DNA from: Psychroflexus sp.
GTDB lineage: Bacteria; Bacteroidota; Bacteroidia; Flavobacteriales; Flavobacteriaceae
Direction of reading: 5' to 3'
NCBI GenBank assembly: GCA_003565575.1
Contig: PXBV01000244.1
Span: 1 to 14,429 of the forward strand
Length of the DNA stretch: 14,429 bases
A program made the position numbers and the translations under genes. Numbering within the stretch: position 1 is the stretch's first letter; each line of letters starts with the position of its first letter. Below the pieces are notes generated by a model. It was not told where the DNA came from and searched no databases. It worked only from the letters and a program-made list of their open reading frames with translations. Positions 7,472 to 14,429 of this stretch are shown piece after piece.

Positions 7472-8065
7472 ATGTTTACAGGAATAATAGAGGAGGTAGG
7501 AAGCATTGCAAAAATTCAAGCTTCTGGTGGAAATATAGATTATACCATACAAGCCCAATTTACTAAAGAACTGAAAATTGACCAAAGTGTTGCTCATAAT
7601 GGGGTTTGTTTAACTGTGGTAGACATTGAAGACACCAGCTACAAAGTAACAGCCATAGAAGAAACCCTCAACAAAACCAACCTAAAACACCTCAAGGAAG
7701 GAGACCTAGTTAACTTGGAAAGAGGCATGAAGATGAATGCCCACCTAGACGGCCACATTGTACAAGGTCATGTAGACCAGACCGCCACCTGCACCAAAGC
7801 AGAAACCAAAGATGGTAGCTGGGAATTTACATTTTCCTATGACCCTAAATTGATGAATGTCACTATAGAAAAAGGCTCAATTACCATCAACGGGGTAAGC
7901 CTTACGGTAGTCAATTCAAAACTGAATGAATTTAGCGTTGCCATCATCCCATATACATATGAAAATACTGGATTTAAAACCATAAAAGAAGGAGATGTTG
8001 TCAACTTGGAGTTTGACGTAATAGGCAAATATGTAAAACGCTTAATGGAAATACGCAACAACTAG
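7472..8065 (+). CDS. ribE: Riboflavin synthase, alpha subunit
   Basis: Cytoplasmic enzyme that makes riboflavin from two molecules of 6,7-dimethyl-8-ribityllumazine, the last step of vitamin B2 synthesis. At 197 residues it has the usual length, with two similar lumazine-binding barrels. The first begins with the invariant MFTGIIEEVG and contains HNGVCLTVV (42-50). HLDGHIVQGHVD (91-102) opens the second, which has the matching INGVSLTVV (139-147). The C-terminal helix VIGKYVKRLM used in trimer formation is present. E. coli names the gene ribC or ribE. It diverges from pdxA, another cofactor gene, and no other riboflavin gene lies nearby. The gene converges on the tolC-type gene across a 314-nt gap containing a structured element. 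Confidence 0.97.
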   Translation: MFTGIIEEVGSIAKIQASGGNIDYTIQAQFTKELKIDQSVAHNGVCLTVVDIEDTSYKVTAIEETLNKTNLKHLKEGDLVNLERGMKMNAHLDGHIVQGHVDQTATCTKAETKDGSWEFTFSYDPKLMNVTIEKGSITINGVSLTVVNSKLNEFSVAIIPYTYENTGFKTIKEGDVVNLEFDVIGKYVKRLMEIRNN

Positions 8066-8120
8066 ACTTTACCAGAGCGCATAAAGACAACATAAATTCC
8101 AAGCAAAAAAATTATAATTT

Positions 8121-8289
8121 GGGCGTGACCTCCCCTAGATTTTGGGGAGGTCGGGCTATACGTTACAAGCCATTTTGCAAAAGTTTAAAAACATAAGGCA
8201 TAGCAAGAGCTTCCGTTGGTCGCTTTGCTATGCCTTATGTTTTCAAAAAACTTTTGCTTCATGGGCTTTTCACTACTATCCCTCACGCA
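8121..8289. repeat. Structured non-coding element in ribE-tolC gap
   Basis: The 314-nt gap 8066-8379 has no credible gene. Its centre can fold into a branched closed structure. The closing stem is GCGTGA (8123-8128) with TCACGC (8283-8288). A first hairpin pairs 8127-8135 with 8144-8152 (GACCTCCCC/GGGGAGGTC, sharing two bases with the closing stem). A long arm pairs AAGCCAT (8167-8173) with ATGGGCTT (8261-8268, one bulged G), then GCAAAAGTTT (8177-8186) with AAACTTTTGC (8248-8257), then a perfect 19-bp stem 8188-8206/8225-8243. A near-palindrome at 8290-8310 may also belong to it. From memory, similar elements starting with GGGCGT and ending with CCCTMACGC occur in many copies in flavobacterial genomes; this is unverified. 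Flanks 8066-8120 and 8311-8379 hold only a 12-nt AT palindrome (8109-8120). Confidence 0.6.
8188..8243. terminator. 19-bp hairpin, probable bidirectional terminator
   Basis: A perfect 19-bp stem with an 18-nt loop. On the - strand it ends in a run of five T, as expected for the end of the tolC operon; on the + strand the tract is four T. It sits between two convergent units that have no other terminator. It is also the tip of the larger folded element. Confidence 0.5.
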
Positions 8290-8379
8290 GGAGCTCTTTT
8301 AAAGAATTCCATCCCGCAACCATATATAAGCAGCTAAGTTTCATTCAATCTTTAAATTAGAAGAATCTTGTGTCACTAC

Positions 8380-9795
8380 TTAATCAACGTCAGCTTCATT
8401 AATAAGAATATTAAAGAGGTCTGCTTTAGACTTCAAGAGGTTTTCAAAAAGCTTAATCTCATTTAACCTAGCATCAATCAAACCCACCTCTCTAGCATTG
8501 ATTAAGAACACTGAACTTTCACCAATACTAAACTTTCGTTCTTCAGCATTTAGCAATGAGGTATTATCTCTTACAATGTTTCGGAACGTATCCAGCTGTA
8601 TAATAAAAGATAAGATTTCACTCCTAGAGGCTTGGATTTCATTTTGAAGACGCAACGTCTCAAAGTCTAAATCCAACTCAGCTTCATTCACTTTAATTTT
8701 TGCTAGTTTTAAATCCCCGCGTTCTTTTCTTAAAAAAAGAGGAACTCTAAAGAAAATCCCCGCTTTATAGTCATTGGTATTAAAATTTTCAAACTGGCCA
8801 ACCCGTTCATTAATAAAATTGTATTCTACATCCAACTGCGGTTTAAGCATTTCAGCTTTCAACCTTTGGTCAACTTCAAGCCTATCAATTCTGTAATCCA
8901 AAGCTTTTATTCTAGGATGATCTTCTAGAACAAAGTTTTCAAGTTGCAAAAGGTTAGTTCCTAGAACAGGATCTAAGGAATTTTCATCAAGTTCTTCTGG
9001 AACCACAAACGGATTAAGTTCCAACGGAATATTATCTTCAAACCACAAAAAATTAGACAATCTTAATCTGCTCTGCGTCAATTTAAGGTTAGATTGCTCA
9101 AGGCTTACTTGCCTATTTTGAACAATTATACCAGCCTCTAAAGTATCTATAATAGGAATATCACCTTCCATAGCACTTTGCTTAATTCCATTAAACCTCA
9201 CCTCAGCACGCTCCAAAAACTCTGCAAATAAGGAGACTTCCCTATTGGCGAGGTACCAATCTAGATAGGCTAACACTGCGTCAAAAAGTAAGTTATTAAG
9301 CCTTATGTCACGCTGTGCAACACTTAAGTCTTGTAATATTTTGGCCTGCTTTAAGTCCGCCATCCGCTGGTTGATAAACAAACCTTGACCAATAGGAACA
9401 GAGACCCCAGCGCTATATAGCCCATCATCTGGTACTACCCTTTCTTGATTTAGGAATTGACCTTGATTTTGTTCAAACCCTGCTTTCACTTCTATGCCGT
9501 ACCAAGTTGGTATTTTGAATGTAGAGTTTAGGACATCATAATACTCTGTCCCTTTAAACTCTTTATTCTTCCAATCTACCATAACTTGAGGGTCAAAAGC
9601 ACCTCTAGAGCGTAGTAATTCTGCCTGTGCGGCAGAAATCTCAAAATTTGCTAACTGTGAAAGCGGATGAAACTCCTTGACGTAAGCCAAAAACTCATTT
9701 AAACTAAGTTCATTAACAGCATCTGGCTCTAAAGCATCTTGAGCTTTTGACTCAAAAAAGATAACTAATAAAAACACTAGGCCGTAGCGCATCAT
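8380..9795 (-). CDS. TolC-like outer-membrane efflux protein
   Basis: Outer-membrane and periplasmic tunnel protein, 471 residues, that would form the exit duct of the export system encoded just upstream. Residues 1-19 are a signal peptide ending in ESKAQ; there is no lipobox cysteine. The mature protein shows the two-fold TolC pattern: a first half with FDPQVMVDWKNKEF, a strand region and VSVPIGQGLFINQR followed by long helices (LKQAKILQDLSVAQRD), and a second half with DVEYNFINE, FFRVPLFLRKERGDL and again long helices to the C-terminus. Its ATG overlaps the hlyD stop codon by 4 nt (ATGA), and GGGAGA lies just before it, indicating translational coupling. A second in-frame ATG follows directly (9792). 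Confidence 0.92.
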   Translation of the reverse strand: MMRYGLVFLLVIFFESKAQDALEPDAVNELSLNEFLAYVKEFHPLSQLANFEISAAQAELLRSRGAFDPQVMVDWKNKEFKGTEYYDVLNSTFKIPTWYGIEVKAGFEQNQGQFLNQERVVPDDGLYSAGVSVPIGQGLFINQRMADLKQAKILQDLSVAQRDIRLNNLLFDAVLAYLDWYLANREVSLFAEFLERAEVRFNGIKQSAMEGDIPIIDTLEAGIIVQNRQVSLEQSNLKLTQSRLRLSNFLWFEDNIPLELNPFVVPEELDENSLDPVLGTNLLQLENFVLEDHPRIKALDYRIDRLEVDQRLKAEMLKPQLDVEYNFINERVGQFENFNTNDYKAGIFFRVPLFLRKERGDLKLAKIKVNEAELDLDFETLRLQNEIQASRSEILSFIIQLDTFRNIVRDNTSLLNAEERKFSIGESSVFLINAREVGLIDARLNEIKLFENLLKSKADLFNILINEADVD

Positions 9796-11159
9796 CTCCC
9801 TTTGTTTTTGTTTTTATTCACATTAGTGTTAGAGGTTTGGGGTGTGTAGTAATCTGGCGGGAAACCGTTTATTTGTCGCCACACTTCATACCATACTGGA
9901 ACATCGTTAAGTAATGCGAGGGTTCTAGCTCCAGAACCAGCTCTAATAACATCTGGCCATTCTCCTTCTCTTGGATCTGGCTCTACTAGAACTCTAAATT
10001 TTCCATTTGCATCTGCCGTACGCTCTATAGCTACAATGGTTCCACCGTAGGTTCCATACGATAAATTAGGCCATCCAGAGAAGAAGATAGCAGGCCAACC
10101 ATCAAATATAATCCTAATGGATTCTCCTGGATGTAGCAAGGGAAGATCTATGGGGTCTACATACGTTTCTACTGCCAAATCTATATCTAATGGCATAATG
10201 CTTACAATTTGAGTACCAGCTGTAAAGGTTTCACCAATACCGCTTTGTATAGCTCTGTTAACAAACCCATCTTGAGGGGCTTTAATGTAGCGCATCCCAG
10301 ATCTAACCGTAAAATTTGAAAATTCGTTTTCTAATTTTGTTCGCTGTGCTTCAGTATCAAACTGTCCTGAGAGTGCAGAAAACTTATCGCTTTCTGCTTT
10401 AGATATTTTTTCTTGGTAATTGGCTCTAATCCTAGATAATTCAATTTGAGCATTTAGAACTTCATTTTTACTGGATAATAAATTGTTTTTTCTGGCAACT
10501 ACATTGGCTTGGCTGTTTTGTAATTGTAAGCGTTTAGCTTCCAAATCCGTAACTGCTTTTAAGCCTTCTTTTTCTAGACTTTCAGTACGCTCAAACTGTC
10601 GCTCAGCAATAAACACAAGCGTCTTAGCTGCTTCTAGCTCTATGCTATCACTTTCAACTCTCAAATTGGCTTGAATAAGCTTGTTGTCGGCTTGCTCTAG
10701 CATAAGTTTACGTTCATCTTTCAGAGACTCAATTTGGATATTCAGGGACTTAACTTTTTCAACATAAGACTCTAAAGAAAAGTTTTTGGCTGTAATTTGA
10801 GCTTCAGTTCGAGGTAACAGGTCAGGGTCAAAAAACTTATCTGTTACCTCAGAAATATACAAAATAGTATCGCCTTTTCTTACAATCTGGCCTTCCTTTA
10901 CATACCATTGCTCTATTCTACCGGCGATGGCGGACTCAATAGTTTGAGGTCTTTGGCTTGGGTTTAAGGCGGTAACAAAACCATTACCTTGTACAATCTG
11001 AGTCCATGGAAGGAAGAGCACTGCCAAAAGCACTATACCAAAAGTAGACATGATCTTATTAAACGTAAGAAATCTGTCTTTATGAGCAGTAAACTGCATT
11101 GATTTATACTTAGATAAATCAACTTTTTCGTTAAGCCTTAGTTTAGATATATCTAGCAT
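9792..11159 (-). CDS. HlyD-family periplasmic adaptor (membrane fusion protein)
   Basis: Links the inner-membrane transporter to the outer-membrane duct. The protein has 455 residues: a cytoplasmic N-terminal stretch (1-34), one membrane helix at about 35-52 (FGIVLLAVLFLPW), and a half lipoyl domain with ESAIAGRIEQWYVKEGQIVRKGD (75-97). A long helical hairpin rich in Glu, Gln, Lys and Leu covers about residues 115-290, followed by the second lipoyl half (YIKAPQDGFV) and beta-barrel sequence (ETYVDPIDLPLLHPGE, VRAGSGARTLALL-like end). The C-terminal tail is Asn/Lys-rich (NTNVNKNKNKGR). The long coiled coil and single membrane anchor are as in type I secretion or MacA/HlyD-type pumps. It starts 1 nt after the ABC gene stop and overlaps tolC by 4 nt. 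Confidence 0.93.
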   Translation of the reverse strand: MLDISKLRLNEKVDLSKYKSMQFTAHKDRFLTFNKIMSTFGIVLLAVLFLPWTQIVQGNGFVTALNPSQRPQTIESAIAGRIEQWYVKEGQIVRKGDTILYISEVTDKFFDPDLLPRTEAQITAKNFSLESYVEKVKSLNIQIESLKDERKLMLEQADNKLIQANLRVESDSIELEAAKTLVFIAERQFERTESLEKEGLKAVTDLEAKRLQLQNSQANVVARKNNLLSSKNEVLNAQIELSRIRANYQEKISKAESDKFSALSGQFDTEAQRTKLENEFSNFTVRSGMRYIKAPQDGFVNRAIQSGIGETFTAGTQIVSIMPLDIDLAVETYVDPIDLPLLHPGESIRIIFDGWPAIFFSGWPNLSYGTYGGTIVAIERTADANGKFRVLVEPDPREGEWPDVIRAGSGARTLALLNDVPVWYEVWRQINGFPPDYYTPQTSNTNVNKNKNKGR

Positions 11160-11160
11160 T

Positions 11161-12825
11161 TTATTCTGTTATTGTGATTTCTCCATTATCTACAAAAAAT
11201 CGTCTATTGCATTTACCTTTCCACTTGGGATCATTACTGACCACTACAAGTGCCCACGGTTGCTCTGGACTAGAAAGGAAATCAACTATTTTTTTAGCAT
11301 CGTCTTCTTGCAAGTCCTCGGTTGGGTCTTTCAAAACTAATAGCTTGGGTTGAGATGCTATAGCTCTAGCTATCATAATTTTTTTATTAACTGCATAAGG
11401 CAACTGTCTGCCTTCTGTATATATAGTAGTTTTTATACCTCGTTCTTGAGAAGATACATACTTAGTAAGTTGTAAGTTTTCAACTAAATACTGAACATGA
11501 TCCAGAGATATATTTGGATTGTTCAAGGTTATATTTTCAAGTATACTTCCTTCAAAAGTTTTGTTGTTAGGGAAATAATGCCCTACAAAATCTCTGAAGT
11601 AAGTAAGGTTGATGTTTTTTAGGTTGTACTTATTGATAATAACATTTCCATCAGTTTCATTAATCAATGCACCAAAGACTCTAAGGAGTGTAGATTTTCC
11701 TGAACCAGGAGTGCCTTCAACTAAAATTTTATCTTTTGGATGTATGGTGACGTTGATATTATTAAGAATTCTTTCGCCTCCAATAGTAAGACCAACATTT
11801 TTATATTCAAAGACAAAGTCTTGTTCTTTAGTGAAGGGTTTATCTCCAGATTGAATTTCAATTGGGATATCCGTAACTCTTCCAAATTTCTCTAGACCTG
11901 CAAGTAAGCCATAAAGATCTTCAAGTCCTTTTATTAATTTTTCCACAGAAGTAATCATCAACAAGATAATAATTTCTGCAGCTACAAACTGCCCAATATT
12001 CATCTGTTGGTTGATTACAAGAAGTCCACCACCTACAAGTAAGGCTGCCGCCACAATGACCTTAAAAGCAATCATTTTAAAAAACTGAAACCTCAACACA
12101 CGGAAGTGACGCTCCCTAGCATTTAAGTACTTAAGACTTATATCGTCATTTCTTGAAGAAGAGTATGAAAAGCTTTCAGAAACTTTAAAACCTTCAATAC
12201 CTCTAGCTACTTCTTGTATCCAGTGTGCCGTGTTATACTTGTAACTAGACTCATTCAACACTTCTTTTACACCCTCATTTAATGAAAGCTTAAAGACAAC
12301 ATAAAACAATAACACGATAAGTATCCCAAAAAACACGAAAAAAGGATGGTAAAAGGATAGCAGAATTAATCCAAAAACAATCTGCAAGATGGCACTTGAA
12401 AATTCAATCAAGAGCTTTGGCAGGGTTTTTTGGATAGTCATCACATCAAAAAAACGATTGGCCAACTCTGGCGGATATTCAGTTTGTAAGGCAGAATATT
12501 TCATTTTTGGAAACCTGTAGATAAGTTCAAAAGAAGACCTTGCAAAAATACGTTGTTGTAAATCTTCACCAATTCTTAACTGCATATAACGAAGAACCCC
12601 AGCAAAAGCAACACAAAAAAGAACTACTGAAGTAAGAAGTATAACGGAGGCATTAAAGCTTCCTCCCACAATAATATTAATAATGGCTTGAATCCCCAAA
12701 GGAAGCCCAAGTTCTACAAGACCTGCAAAAACTGCGTAAAACAAAATCTTTAATACAGAATCTTTTTCTAACCTTAAGATTCTCCATAATCTTAACCAAG
12801 GTAATTTGGTATTGCCTGCTGCCAT
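11161..12825 (-). CDS. ABC half-transporter with degenerate nucleotide-binding domain
   Basis: Inner-membrane exporter half, 554 residues. Hydrophobic segments at about 25-52, 60-80, 141-180 (two) and 250-300 (two) give the six-helix type I exporter fold; there is no N-terminal C39 peptidase. The nucleotide-binding domain begins near 335. Walker A is intact (GTPGSGKST, 371-379). Aligned with exporter consensus, the other motifs are changed: no A-loop aromatic before GGERIL, Pro419 replaces the Q-loop Gln (FVGHYFPNNKTFEGS), LPYAV (475-479) replaces LSGGQ, Walker B reads LLVLKDP with Lys499 and Asp500 instead of Asp-Glu, the D-loop Asp is Gln, and Asn531 replaces the switch His (VVVSNDP). The surrounding IMIARAI and FEGSILENITL remain recognisable, so this is divergence, not a frame error. 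It may bind ATP without normal hydrolysis, or need a partner. Substrate unknown. Confidence 0.93.
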   Translation of the reverse strand: MAAGNTKLPWLRLWRILRLEKDSVLKILFYAVFAGLVELGLPLGIQAIINIIVGGSFNASVILLTSVVLFCVAFAGVLRYMQLRIGEDLQQRIFARSSFELIYRFPKMKYSALQTEYPPELANRFFDVMTIQKTLPKLLIEFSSAILQIVFGLILLSFYHPFFVFFGILIVLLFYVVFKLSLNEGVKEVLNESSYKYNTAHWIQEVARGIEGFKVSESFSYSSSRNDDISLKYLNARERHFRVLRFQFFKMIAFKVIVAAALLVGGGLLVINQQMNIGQFVAAEIIILLMITSVEKLIKGLEDLYGLLAGLEKFGRVTDIPIEIQSGDKPFTKEQDFVFEYKNVGLTIGGERILNNINVTIHPKDKILVEGTPGSGKSTLLRVFGALINETDGNVIINKYNLKNINLTYFRDFVGHYFPNNKTFEGSILENITLNNPNISLDHVQYLVENLQLTKYVSSQERGIKTTIYTEGRQLPYAVNKKIMIARAIASQPKLLVLKDPTEDLQEDDAKKIVDFLSSPEQPWALVVVSNDPKWKGKCNRRFFVDNGEITITE

Positions 12826-12828
12826 TAG

Positions 12829-13503
12829 TTATATCTTTAATGTTTGGGTCAATAAATCTTTATAAAACACGTATAAATTATCTTCTGAGTGACAATCTGT
12901 CAAATTATGAAAGTGTTCAGATAGAAAATACTGATTCATAGAACCTTCAATAATGAGCGAAGATAAGCTATTACTAAACTTATATTCAGGGTTAACTTCA
13001 ATTATAATGTCAGATAATCGTAGTACCACTCTTTTGTAAATGCTAAAGTATCCTTTTTTATTCTGTTCATCTATATGTTTATTGTGATAAGCCTTTACAA
13101 ATTCTGCATTCAAGATGTGCCTAAGCTTCTTGCCTTCAACAGAAAAAGAGAGTTTATCGGTTTGGGGAATGGCAAAAAGGGTTTCTACAGCTTTCATTAG
13201 CTTAGCCATACCTGGCTCAAGATTATTGGTTTGTAAAACCAATTGAAATTCTATAATCCCCCAATATAAAGAGGATAAGTAGAGTAAAAGCCTGTGTTTA
13301 TTTTCAAAATATCTATAAATTGAGCTTTCCGTAGAGCCAATTTCTAAAGCTAATTTTTTAAAATTGAAATCCTCAATTCCATGATGATCAATTAAATCTA
13401 TACTTGATTTAATAATCTTTTGACCCAAAGGAGAGCTCTCTGGATCCTTCAGAAAAAGAGACGAGTTTATATCAATCCTAAGATTGGAAAGGATGTGATG
13501 CAT
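12829..13503 (-). CDS. TetR-family transcriptional regulator of the export operon
   Basis: First gene of the export operon, 224 residues. Residues about 26-75 form the TetR DNA-binding domain (GQKIIKSSIDLIDHHGIEDF, then FKKLALEIGSTESSIYRYF and ENKHRLLLYL), with the recognition helix around STESSIYRYF. The rest is helical and unlike any family member I can name; it would hold the ligand pocket and dimer interface. The 25-residue extension before the domain is longer than usual, but there is no other Met until about residue 99, so 13503 is the start. The stop lies 3 nt before the ABC gene. The promoter just upstream carries overlapping palindromes, consistent with autoregulation of the whole operon. 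Confidence 0.9.
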   Translation of the reverse strand: MHHILSNLRIDINSSLFLKDPESSPLGQKIIKSSIDLIDHHGIEDFNFKKLALEIGSTESSIYRYFENKHRLLLYLSSLYWGIIEFQLVLQTNNLEPGMAKLMKAVETLFAIPQTDKLSFSVEGKKLRHILNAEFVKAYHNKHIDEQNKKGYFSIYKRVVLRLSDIIIEVNPEYKFSNSLSSLIIEGSMNQYFLSEHFHNLTDCHSEDNLYVFYKDLLTQTLKI

Positions 13504-13521
13504 AAATCAAAATTAAAGGCG

Positions 13522-13554
13522 CAAAAGTAATAGTATTACTATCAATATAGTCAA
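13522..13554 (-). promoter_or_regulatory. Promoter and palindromic operator of the export operon
   Basis: On the - strand TTG (13554-13552) and TACTTTTG (13529-13522) match the Bacteroidota -33 and -7 boxes with 22 nt between, the best promoter in the window. A perfect palindrome AGTAATA-G-TATTACT (13526-13540) overlaps the -7 box, and a second, ATAGTA-T-TACTAT (13530-13542), is nested in it. A TetR dimer bound here would block RNA polymerase. The tetR leader would be about 12 nt. Confidence 0.6.
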
Positions 13555-13673
13555 CAATGAACTACTAAATAATTATAAATAAATTATAATAAAAAGTTAA
13601 TACACTAAAGCTGTTGCGTTTTGATAGATCATTTATGTTAAAATAAATGCATTGTACACCAAAAAACTAAATA

Positions 13674-13688
13674 AACAAACCTTTTGTT
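13674..13688 (-). terminator. Weak candidate terminator behind the arsenate reductase gene
   Basis: On the - strand AACAAA-AGG-TTTGTT forms a 6-bp AT-rich stem followed within 8 nt by six T. Weak, but the best candidate in the 229-nt gap 13504-13732, which otherwise holds only the operon promoter and AT-rich sequence. Confidence 0.28.
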
Positions 13689-13732
13689 GATTAAAACTTG
13701 ACATTGTGTCTTCATTTGAGTTTGGTAATGAT

Positions 13733-14353
13733 CTAGTACTCCTTCAAATATGACATCATATACAAAACCTCCTTACCAATTTCCACAGCCCGCTCTAGAT
13801 ACATTTGGTCTTGAAGTTTGGTGTTATCAAACAATTTTGGATCCTCATAAGGCGTCGCAAACCTTGACGTTGCTCCAGGTATAAATGGACAATGTTCATC
13901 TGCATGAGAGCAGGTCATTATCGCCAAAAAGTGGTTTTGCGGATTTTCAGAATCATCATAGACTTTAGAGAAACAAGTCGTCGATAAATCACTGCCAAAT
14001 TTCACTTCATGCCGAGGATTATTTTCAGCTAAATCAGATTTGACTTGAAAACACATCGTCTCTAGGGCAGTAATAGAATTTGGATGTAACGCCGTCACTT
14101 CAGTGCCACCAGAAAAAGCTTCAATGACAGAGGACATTCCATAAAATTCTGCAGCAACAATCGCCCAAATCTGCCCAAAATGACTACGTCTAGAATTGTG
14201 CGTACAGATATAAATCAATTGAGCTTTGCCTTGTTTTTCAATTTGAGCATCTATGGCAGACGCTATATTCTCTAGTATTTGTTTTCTTTCTGCTGAAATT
14301 GAATCCCGTTCACTTTCAAGTTTTCGACAAATTTTTTCAATTTTAGGAAACAT
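13733..14353 (-). CDS. Thioredoxin-type arsenate reductase-like protein (LMW-PTP fold)
   Basis: A 206-residue cytoplasmic protein of the low-molecular-weight phosphatase/ArsC family. The catalytic loop is CTHNSRRS (C50 to R56, CX5R), and the general acid is probably D171 in YEDPKLFDN. Two further cysteines in TCSHADEHCP (C148 and C155) are spaced exactly like Cys82 and Cys89 of the staphylococcal thioredoxin-linked arsenate reductase, so the three-cysteine relay appears complete. This favours arsenate reduction over phosphatase activity. The protein has about 40 extra residues before the active-site strand (helical, charged), compared with 131 residues in total for the staphylococcal enzyme, and Arg55 replaces its Cys15. 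No promoter is visible before it, and another coding frame ends 36 nt upstream, so it is likely the last gene of an operon that continues beyond the window. Confidence 0.85.
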   Translation of the reverse strand: MFPKIEKICRKLESERDSISAERKQILENIASAIDAQIEKQGKAQLIYICTHNSRRSHFGQIWAIVAAEFYGMSSVIEAFSGGTEVTALHPNSITALETMCFQVKSDLAENNPRHEVKFGSDLSTTCFSKVYDDSENPQNHFLAIMTCSHADEHCPFIPGATSRFATPYEDPKLFDNTKLQDQMYLERAVEIGKEVLYMMSYLKEY

Positions 14354-14389
14354 AAATGATGGTGTTTGGTGAGGAATATAATTTAAAGT

Positions 14390-14429
14390 TTAGTACCTCC
14401 ATTTGTTGGCAAGAGCAACTAAAGATAAC
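14390..14429 (-). CDS. Possible 3' end of an upstream gene (partial)
   Basis: One - strand frame reads LSLVALANKWRY and then stops with TAA at 14392-14390, 36 nt before the arsenate reductase-like gene. The rest would lie outside the window. Twelve residues do not allow a family call, and another frame is also open here, so this is tentative. Confidence 0.3.
   Translation of the reverse strand, partial: LSLVALANKWRY

Noticed and set aside
8142..8360. Open frame of 72 codons on the + strand in the ribE-tolC gap
   Set aside because: It runs through the stems of the structured element, has no family resemblance or promoter, and its composition (repeated Phe, Arg, Ser, Tyr) reflects the hairpins.
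13630..13649. CATTTA/TAAATG hairpin in the tetR-arsenate reductase gap
   Set aside because: Six weak pairs with an 8-nt loop in AT-rich sequence; expected by chance.
1..14429. CRISPR array, tRNA or rRNA genes, IS element with transposase
   Set aside because: No regularly spaced repeats, no cloverleaf with tRNA consensus, no rRNA sequence and no transposase-like protein were seen on either strand.

Overview
The window comes from a member of the Bacteroidota, most likely the Flavobacteriaceae. It is AT-rich. Many genes are preceded by the Bacteroidota -7 box TAnnTTTG rather than E. coli-type promoters, ribosome-binding sites are mostly weak, and the proteins (Q-VGIGT secreted protein with a FISUMP domain, Cys-free L32, DUF177-rpmF pair) are typical of that phylum. 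The assignment is inferred from gene content and motifs, not from a search.

Left part (1-4340, + strand): aspS (aspartyl-tRNA synthetase); a ClC-type anion transporter with CBS domains followed 9 nt later by a 92-residue membrane protein; then a monocistronic cold-shock protein gene with its own promoter and a strong intrinsic terminator. Middle (4423-8065): on the - strand a secreted FISUMP-domain protein, rpmF (L32) with DUF177/yceD just upstream, and pdxA (vitamin B6 synthesis). ribE (riboflavin synthase) diverges from pdxA, and their promoters overlap face to face.

Between the convergent ends of ribE and the next operon (8066-8379) there is no credible gene. Instead there is a roughly 170-nt element that can fold into a closed, branched structure with a 9-bp hairpin and a long arm containing a perfect 19-bp stem. 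It looks like a non-coding structured repeat and probably also stops transcription from both sides.

Right part (8380-13503, - strand): a tightly packed four-gene operon, tetR, ABC half-transporter, hlyD-type adaptor, tolC-type outer-membrane protein, with gaps of 3 nt, 1 nt and a 4-nt overlap. Together these make a complete three-part export system under a TetR regulator whose promoter carries overlapping palindromes. The unusual point is the ABC protein: Walker A is intact, but the A-loop, Q-loop, LSGGQ signature, Walker B, D-loop and switch histidine are all replaced. This is the most interesting feature of the window. At the right edge lies a thioredoxin-coupled arsenate reductase-like protein (Cys50, Cys148, Cys155), apparently the end of an operon that continues outside the window.
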